Source of the DNA: Ascaris suum
Taxonomy: Eukaryota; Nematoda; Chromadorea; Rhabditida; Ascarididae
Length of the DNA stretch: 64,000 nucleotides
Assembly (NCBI GenBank): GCA_013433145.1
Contig: CM024176.1
Coordinates: forward strand, 620,001 to 684,000
Direction: 5' to 3'
In this document: positions 55,946 through 64,000 of the stretch, piece by piece
Position numbering within the stretch: the first letter of the stretch is position 1
Layout: every line of letters begins with the position of its first letter
The notes under the pieces: model-generated
Told to the model about the DNA's origin: nothing
The model's database searches: none
Seen by the model: the letters and a program-made list of their open reading frames with translations, nothing else
Position numbers and translations under genes: made by a program

Positions 55946-57781
55946 TCTTATCTTTGTTACTCTACTCAGGTCAACAGCATACCTAGGAATTTTAACTTCA
56001 GAAGAAAAATATCCACTCCACAGCAAAAGCTTAGAGATTGCGGAAGTGATGAATCGCCTCTTCAGCTTCTATAATTTATAAATAGGTGCAAATTGGATGG
56101 ATAAAGCAAAACGTGACCGCATCAGCAAAGTTTACGATGATTCGATATTTCGATTAAGACATCACAATCGTTCGATTTATTTTTCATTTCTATCACCTCA
56201 AAACGAACCCTCTAAGCGAATCGAAAGAATTTCAGCAATTTTGAGTTCATATAAGTAATATTTTAATTCCAAGAAAAAAGAAGCTTAGCATTAGCCTTAA
56301 TTCTATATATGATCCCACGAAAGCAACAATACCTTTCGAACTAATAAGTTCAACCTTTCAGGTGAATATCTCAACTCGTGTTTCGCTCCCACCCAAATGA
56401 CATCAGTGGAACGCCACGATAACGTTGTGCATGTACTGTGAAAAACATAAAAGGTAAAACATCATTTTGCCAAATATTGTGTCCTCGTTACTGTTACGTG
56501 TGATGTAATAAATCGTTTCTGACCGCTCGATGCTCATACATCTCTCACTTCACAAATTATTCTATATTTATTAAAAAGTAATTTTTTTGCGACCTGAAAT
56601 TTCCCATTCCTATTTAAAAATATTTCTAACATCTATTTCTATACTTTGTTACTTATAAATATTAGCTTGTTACATACTTTACTAAAACCATCGTAGTAAA
56701 TATGAAAGGTTTTGCAGATACTATTATTATTACTGTTATGCGTCAACAAAACACAACTGAACGATTAACTTAGCAGCACTGAGCAAAAAAAAAAGAGAAA
56801 ATCGCGATATTGAAACAATTCAGAACAAAGGTGCACATCCTTGCTAAATGAGTAGCGATGCAGTGGGCCTACTGAGGGATTTTATTTTATTAGAAAAATA
56901 AAAAATAAATAAGAGAAATATATGACTCCTAAAGGGGAAAACTAAAAACGATGGCTTCGCTTAATTATCTACTTTGTTTCAGCTCGTATTTTCGGTAAAC
57001 CATTCCATCACCTTCAATCTTTAAAAACTCCTTAAAAAATCCATAAAAACAGCAAAACCACCAACAACATATCAGTGGTTTGGCCACATAAAGTGAGATA
57101 ACACGATCAGATATTCTGCATGCACTACGGAATCAACGCTTGAATCGTTGCGCCAACATGGAACGGCTATAAGGTCTGACTTTGGCAAATCTGACTTAGG
57201 ACCAGTATTACACGAGACCGCTAGATGACAGCTATCTGCCCACTGAAGGTTAGCTTTGCGACTGAATGGAAGAGGAATGCGCAAGAAAGAGTTCCAACGT
57301 TAACGTTCAGGAAATTGCAAGTATTTCGATTGTTAGCTAGCAGCTTGAGAAATCACCCTTCCCGAACAGCTCAGAAACACAATTCACGGGCAAAACAATT
57401 TTCTGGAATACCAAACTATCAATTTTGTGCTAATGTCTATATCATATCCTCAGAACAAATGTTTTCATTCACTTATGTTTTATGCGGAAGTGTGCGGTAG
57501 CATTGAGACCAGATATATCTGGCAAAACCTCTTAGCAGCCTCCCAATCTCATATGAGTCTTCTAAAGCTGGTTGGAATTACAAGTCCATTCATGATTGCA
57601 AACAAGACCTGCAAAGTCGGAAAGTCTTGGATCCCATGTGTTGCAACCAGCTTTCACAATCCAAATAACAGATAGCCATCAAATATTGCGGCCTGGAAAT
57701 ATCACAGGGTTCATCGCAACTTTATCCGTGAGGACAGATTCGGCTCTCACTATATGCATCGGCCGTTTCCTGATGAAAGAT
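55946..57781. other. Intergenic region between the Pax1/9 gene (plus) and TMEM186 (minus), convergent
   Basis: Both genes end toward this stretch. It is AT-rich up to about 57 kb, then less so. Open frames at 57225-57675 carry no recognisable domain. No clear polyadenylation signal was found within 100 bases of the TMEM186 stop. Confidence 0.45.
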
Positions 57782-60700
57782 TCAGTCGTTTTTCTTCGAT
57801 CGATTGAAAATCGACACATCGCCAAAGAGGAGATTTGCTCGTTCCTCGTCGACTATCTCGACATTTTTCGTGGGAAGATAGAAGAAAGATTGCCTAAAAT
57901 GCACATCATTCGGAGAACCACGCACATCCCCAAGAAAAAATTCAGTTCGTTCACTAGATGAAATATGGTAGATTCTCTTATTTCAAATAAATAAGGCTAA
58001 ATTAAATCCTACTCCAAAATAAAATTTCAAAAACTGCAGCCTTACTTCCGGATTTTCATAGTGCAATTGTTGCACTTTGTCTGATCAGCGATTTCTTACA
58101 GAATCGACAATCAGTCAACTCCAGTCATAAAAACTGCTCCGCTAGGTGAATTACCAACCCTGCAGACTGAAAGTAAACTACTAATTACAAAGGTGATGCG
58201 TTTGTGACAAGTCTAACACCTTCAGAAAGCATCATCACAGTTATTTTTGGCTATTTTTTGGTCCTAATACCTCTGCCTGCAAAAAGATATTCCACAGAAA
58301 TCCACAGATCCACGATCCACAAAAATAATCCACTTCATTAAGAAGTAGTGCTAAGTCTTTCCAGAATATCCACAAACAACAAAACATTGACATTCACAGT
58401 TTTGACTGTAATGAAATGTATCCTATAAAACTATAATGACTAATTTCCTGCCCCAGTCGACTGAAAGCCACAAATTAGAAAATGTCAGCTTATTTTCCAC
58501 TCAGAATCCAACCTCTAATTTATCTAATCCTCTTATCTCAGCAAGCAAACTCTGTTTATATTTATCACTTCCATTACAAAACAAAGACTCCCACCAGTCA
58601 ACAATGAACTTAGAGAGAGAGAAAGAGACGGAGAAAGAGATAAGGAAACAGAGAAAGATAAGAAAGAGAATCACTAACGTTGAGAACTGACGGAACTTGA
58701 CGACAGCATCGTTGAGATTTTCATTGGCTTCAGAGAGTGGAAGTGCATCTTCAAGTTCAAGTACCTTATTTCGCCGTGCTCCCCAAAACGATAGGTACCC
58801 GACGCGGACGAGTTGATTCGACTCCGACATAGATATAACTCCGATCATTCGGTTGAAATACCTTCAATTAAGCTAATATCTCATAAAATCCCCCTCATCA
58901 ATCCTCCTGCATATTTCCCGACTCGCCCCATTTATAGATACATATAGAAAAAACTTAATAGGTGTTCACAGAGTCCAATGAATTGCATAAAATGCAATGA
59001 TCAGCCAACAATACGCTATCAAAACACTCTCAACATAATGCAACTCCCTTTTGCAATAAATAAATAAATAAATAAATAAATAAAAATAAATAAGCCAGAA
59101 AACGCCTTTTTCAATGATACAGCTCAAAGTTGCCACTCAGGTCTAATAAGAAGCTTACTGGTACAATCAAAAAAAAAAAAAAATGGCGAAAGTATAAAAG
59201 AAAACAAACCGACTAAATAACATAAGCATAGAAGTTGCCACAACAGCCAGCATAGTTACTCCACCAAGAAAATGCAATGTAACTGCTTCGTTTAAATATT
59301 GCCAATAAGTATACGGTACAAGCATCACGCTAGCCATCGTTTGTAATAGTTTCGCTCTTGCTAGTAGAACGCCGATTCGAATACCTGGGAAACGATAGAC
59401 GGCAACCCTTAAAAAATTCTTTTTATTTGTTTTTTTTTTTTGTAAATTTTATTTCCACTTGGAAAACTTGCTTGTGGGGAAAACTTGAGAAAAAAATAAA
59501 TAAATCTGGGAAACAGATATAAATATAAATGAATTTTTTTATTTATGAGCAAAAGAATACCGCGCTATACCTGAAACACCACGATATTACACCAGACAAA
59601 TGAAACAGTATTCTTAAAACACACTTCTAAAGAGTGTTTACCTTACTTTTAAAGAGAATATATTCCACATACTCAAAAGTTCCCACTCACTCACTGCAAT
59701 CAGGACAACTGTTTATTGAGACCAACGGACGGAAATGTCATGTTTTGATAAAGTCAGCGATCATAGATTACAAATAGTCCACCTAAAGATTTCAACCGAC
59801 TTCCGTATCGTGAAGCATCGCTCATATGAATCTCCGATGACTCCGCTAAAAAAATTCTGACATCCTCTTCAGCACAATAAAAGTGTCACTGTGACCTGAC
59901 ATCCTTTTTCGACATCAAACAGGTCTGGTAAACAAAATCAATCAAGTACGATAACCGATGCGAGCATCTCCACAGCAAACACATAAGAGATCATAAAATC
60001 GAGTGAATTGGTGCCGAAACAGAAAACGACATTATAAACATCCGTTGCAAGCCGCAAGAATTAGGAATTTTAACACGTGACAAGCGTTTCCTGGAGCGGC
60101 TGGCCAATGGAAAAATAACAGTAGCATTTATGGCGGTGTTCGGATTCGGTTCATTCACTTAAACTACGTGATGGCTCATTTTGGTTACGGAAACGTTTTG
60201 CTTGCGTGGATTAAAAACCTACTGCTCGTTGATGAGTTCGATTCTTCCAAGTTCTGCAATTATCGTGCTAACTTCCGGACACTGCGTGGGGGAATCAAAT
60301 TTTTGAGCAAGCATACTTTGTCACGGAAGACTTCCTAGGGAAAATAAACGCATTTTTAGGCCTTTCACACAAATATGACCCTGAAATTCCAAAAGACCTA
60401 CTCCGGTGAATCTCTTCGTCCAAGAAACACATTTCTTCTTACCTAGTTGAAAGGTGCCACTTTTCACATTTTCCCTATTTTCTGTCCTTCACACTTTCCC
60501 TCTCCCATTATATTTTCTTTGGCGGCTGGCATGTTATTCGGGAATCCGTCCGCATGTTGCATATAGAAATCGCCGGCCAGTAAGGACGAGTGTGGAAGGA
60601 AGATTCATCTATGCCACCTATAGAAATTCAAGTTAATCGATGGATAAAGTACGACATGATGTTATACTACTCGCAAAAATTAAGAAAACAGTCAAGCGCG

Positions 60701-61327
60701 CTATACTTAAATACGAACCATACTGGGAACATATGTAACATGCACATTACCTATACACAACCTCGGCACTTATGTATATGTGCAAATAAATAAGAATGTA
60801 GTGCCTATCATTGAGTCACCTAACGAAGGAGGAAGAAGGAGGAGGACAAGGTCCAACACAGAGGCGGGCGACCACACCCTTCCAAACACAATTAAGGAAA
60901 ATTAAGGCGATGCCACCAATTGATTTAACAAGTTTCTTAGTAAAGTAAAATTTCTTTTTATGCACAATCTTATCAGTAAACGACCTCATCTCCCGTTAAG
61001 CGAGAAAAAGTGAGAAAAATGAGAAGGAAAAGAAAAAAAAAAAAATTTGTTTAAAAGATACCAAGTTTCATCGTTGAGAATTTCCTGCACGGTCGGTTCA
61101 TGACGTGTAGAGATACACCTTATAGAACTGCCTCCAATCCGATGAAGACATTCTTCAGTGAGAAATGGATTAATCGGCTCTGTACGGCGTACACGTCTTT
61201 TATGTGGTCGTTTCTGTGAGGAATAGCTGCCTAGAGATGACGTGGTAGCTAGAGCACGCTGTGACCCACGACGACCTATTGCATCCATGAGGACGCGTCC
61301 AAAGACAAGTCCTTGAAGGAGTACCAT
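57782..61327 (-). CDS. TMEM186: TMEM186 homologue, mitochondrial complex I assembly factor, complete, four exons, 252 aa
   Basis: A small inner-membrane protein that helps assemble respiratory complex I (MCIA complex in mammals). Exons 61327-61062, 59407-59210, 58861-58679 and 57893-57782 join in phase from ATG to TGA. The N-terminus is rich in R, S, A and T and poor in acids (GRRGSQRALATTSSLGSYSS), as in a matrix-targeting presequence. The join ETW-VAVYRFPGIR reproduces the W..YRF word of the family. Two hydrophobic segments follow at about 110-127 and 133-153. After them come the family marks VRVGYLSFWG (173-182) and, in exon 4, VDEERANLLFG near the C-terminus. At 252 residues it is slightly longer than the human protein (213), mainly at the N-terminus; a downstream Met could be the start. 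The introns hold the AAAT repeat and an A run. Family assignment rests on these words and the topology. Confidence 0.88.
59055..59093. repeat. (AAAT)n microsatellite
   Basis: Roughly nine tandem AAAT units with one imperfection, inside the TMEM186 intron between 59210 and 58861. Confidence 0.9.
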
Positions 61328-61329
61328 TG

Positions 61330-62540
61330 CACCTGCAATACTTCTCATATTTTGCAACAGAATGCATACGGAACTCTTGCGATATCTGACTACCATTAAG
61401 CTCCATAGAGGAAACCTTGCTGCGATCATCCTCCAGCGTCCCCTTCTAGCCTCGAGCTCCAAGACGGAAAAACATTAAGCCCCTCCCTTCCTGATGGAGA
61501 AAACAGCCAAAGGAACAATGATATGCGTATAAAGGACCACTTGGCAAAGACACAAGCGAGGAAACCTTGCAGTGCTATAGGCGAGCAAGACTCCCGCAAA
61601 GACAGAGGGCTCTACCCCCTTATCCTACAAGATTTGCTCGATCCTCAGATTGAGACACTCTTCCCCGATACGTGTGAACATGGCTGGAGACGAGCCCTGC
61701 TCCACGGTACAATAAGGGATAGGAATTTCACACTTGTCTCTTTCAAGTGACAGCAAAGTATAGCGGATAGTCAGTTTGCCAAGAGCCTGCTGGAAATTAA
61801 TTTAGACGATAGTAATTCATATACATATCCATTATATGCAGCGTTACAACGCTTTTGAGAATAAACGCAATAATTAAGCTCTGCGATGTTTATTTACGCA
61901 TTGGGCATCATTATTACATTAATCTATTCAAAACACGGGGAAATCTCAGAATGGCAGTAAGGATAGAGAACAGTGAATTCGGTGATCGACGACCAATAAA
62001 TGGAAGGTGCCCACTGCATATTTTACACATACCTGTGACCCACCTCTCCGGTAATTCCGACTTCTAGTTCAGTGATGGCTCATGAATCTCTCGACGACCA
62101 TCATAATGCCAACCAATATTACACGTGCTGCTGATACTGCATCAAGTGCAAAACAAGCAACACTCTTCAAAAGAATGCTCCGCTTTATAAACTGCTCTTT
62201 ACTCCCTTCATATCAATCGTACTGTTGACTTAAACCAGTTTAGAGCAATCTGCGATTCAATTTGGAAAACGCACCCCCTTCCCTTCCCATGTCACTTCTC
62301 TAAAAACCTTAGCCCTAACCATATCATTCCCTTGACCATTCCTTTGACCATAACAACTATGCCATTTCGTAATAAACTGCTGTTTGTATGGATTTACTGC
62401 AGAAGTGGTATTGCGGCGAGCAACACACTAACCGGTGCGACGATGGTAATTCATCGAGATGAATGTGGAATAGGAATATAGAAGATCTAACAATACAACG
62501 ATTATAAATAGGTAATTATATGTAAGAACGTCAACATTAC
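61330..62540. other. Upstream region of TMEM186 and possible 3' part of the 63-kb gene
   Basis: No settled exon. The plus open frame from about 61523 to 61750 (with an ATG) has no recognised domain and lies opposite the genes on both sides. The TMEM186 promoter should lie just above 61327. No TATA box is evident. Confidence 0.3.
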
Positions 62541-62546
62541 ACTTAC

Positions 62547-63508
62547 AATCAATTCTATGCAAATGGAAACGAGGAAAATTATAAAGAGAACCATTGCTAA
62601 TTTCAGCAAAGAATTTTCCCGAATACAATTGCTGTTTTCCTTCCCTCTTCAACTCATCGGAGGAGCTTTCAAAATGGCCATCAGGTGAAATCCTCAAAAT
62701 AAGATCCTTTCTCGACCTAACTGGACCTTTTCGAAATTGTAAGCTTTCATTTAAATTACAGCAAAATTTTTAGAACACAACAAGAATGGAACGGAATGGA
62801 ATCTAAAAAATACCACAAAAATTTCTCGCACAAAATTAGACAATTAATTATAAATTATTTTCAAATTAAGATCGACTAGAGATGGCTAACGCATCAAAAA
62901 GAATACAAAAACAAACAACCACATATCAAGGCATACAATCATGGATGAATAAACATCAAAAGAAATTCCGAATATAGCGCGCAAATAAGCGTACCCATCT
63001 GGGAACGGCATGATCCGGTCGAAGGAAGGTACTCGCTTCAACTATCGAGCTCCATTCCATTAAACGACTATGCTCCTGAAAGCCTTGCTAGATCAAAAGG
63101 CATCCTCGGCATCCTTTTCAAGTTACTGCCACCTCAAAGACAGTTCCTCTCCTCCAGAAAAAAACCTGACAGGGGAAAAAATTTCCAGGTTATTGTAGGC
63201 GCGACAGGGGGACAAGCTAATTGCAATAAAACACTCTTAGTTCGACGCGTCTCAGTTAAACATCTTCTGGACATTTTACACACACATTCAAAGGACTCTC
63301 CAGCTGTGATCTGCCCAAATGTATAATCCATAGCCAGCCAATACACCAGCTACATGACCTGGACGATCCAAAAAACACATAATGTGCATTTTTTTAAATT
63401 GAAAGCTCAAGCAAAGTTAACATACTGATTTAAGGCGATTTTTGAGATGTTCGTTGCTAGTCACGATCAGCAATTGTGCCTCCAGATCGCGATGCACGGA
63501 ACGATAGC
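62547..63508 (-). CDS. Exons of an unrecognised gene, 5' and 3' parts missing
   Basis: Exon 63508-63426 (acceptor ATATTACAG, donor TCA|GTATGT) reads YRSVHRDLEAQLLIVTSNEH then LKNRLKS. It joins in phase 0 to exon 63075-62995 (acceptor CTTTCAG, donor TGG|GTACGC), reading EHSRLMEWSSIVEASTFLRP then DHAVPRW. A further exon, about 62720-62547, has a perfect GTAAGT donor and reads SRKDLILRISPDGHFESSSD followed by LKREGKQQLYSGKFFAEI. Its acceptor does not match phase 0, so a small exon or a different donor is missing. The sequence is hydrophilic and helical at first, then mixed, with no membrane segment. I recognise no family. Upstream exons probably lie beyond 63.5 kb or outside the window. The same strand as TMEM186 places it head-to-tail upstream of that gene. 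Confidence 0.5.
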
Positions 63509-64000
63509 CTGTAATATGTAGGTCAGTGGAAATCTGGCAGTAGATGAATCAACCTCTGGTGACAGGTAGATCATAAGTGACACGGTGATAGAACAAGCAA
63601 TCGAAGTGCGCATTTCTGAAATCAACTTTAAGCAGCCTTCCCTGGAATCTGTTTCAGGAAATTATACGAAACAATCACCTCTCTTAGGTAGTTATTCAAA
63701 CGATTTGACGAAGCCTCTTGACCAATATTTATTAATATCATCGCTTGCCAATAACCCCAACAGATTGCCTTTCCTCCTCTAATAAAACCAATCCAAAGAC
63801 GCTCTATTAAAACTTCCTAAATTTCCTCCTCATTATTTAAGAATCCATTATTAAATTCTTAGCAATGATCACCGGTATCGCATCTAAATATCCATGTAAA
63901 AAAAAGTATAGAAAATGAGGGTAATCAGAATTATATCTGAGGTAGGACTCAGGGACCATTTTGCATGAGGCAGGCAGGTATCCTGAAACAAAAGGGGTCA

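Noticed and set aside
61523..61750. Plus-strand 75-codon frame vaguely like a retroelement tail
   Set aside because: No catalytic motif, repeat or flanking element parts; the resemblance is too weak.
63270..63360. Minus-strand stretch reading HVAGVLAGYGLYIWADHSW, like the sixth helix of rhomboid proteases
   Set aside because: Its phase does not fit the flanking exons, which join each other directly across it, and it hits a stop after about 23 codons with no catalytic Ser exon nearby.

Overview
This is eukaryotic DNA from an invertebrate animal. Genes are split by many short and medium introns with GT..AG borders. There is no operon or bacterial architecture. Three long (TA)n tracts and several C or G homopolymers are present. 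The protein families fit a nematode-like worm, but no clade-defining marker is visible, so the identification is tentative. I worked on exon level: wherever I give exon joins, I checked that the reading phase is continuous across them.

Layout. (1) About 2.7-21.5 kb, minus strand: a long gene for a chromodomain plus ankyrin-repeat protein resembling MPP8, the chromatin reader of the HUSH silencing complex. Eight consecutive exons join in phase. Three more exons at its 3' side also join in phase with each other and probably form its C-terminus. Its 4.8-kb intron holds a decayed coding relic and a TA microsatellite. (2) 21.6-31.2 kb: nothing convincing. Base composition becomes more AT-rich from about 28 kb onward. 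(3) 31.2-35.2 kb, minus: a probable secreted peptide precursor with signal peptide and dibasic sites, with a palindrome and a pair of inverted GC-boxes just upstream. (4) 35.5-42.6 kb: mostly non-coding, with one weak two-exon candidate, a three-copy 20-bp repeat and a TA tract. (5) 42.6-46.1 kb, minus: a complete seven-exon indoleamine 2,3-dioxygenase gene. (6) 49.1-52.7 kb, plus: an unrecognised gene with three phased exons and a possible last exon. (7) 53.7-55.9 kb, plus: a Pax1/9-type paired-box gene. (8) 57.8-61.3 kb, minus: a complete four-exon TMEM186 gene for mitochondrial complex I assembly. (9) 62.5-63.5 kb, minus: exons of an unrecognised gene, incomplete here.

The genes do not form a pathway. 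They are a chromatin reader, a peptide precursor, a tryptophan-catabolic enzyme, a developmental transcription factor and a mitochondrial assembly factor. The most novel items are the peptide precursor with its upstream dyad elements and the MPP8-like gene, because HUSH components are little known outside vertebrates.
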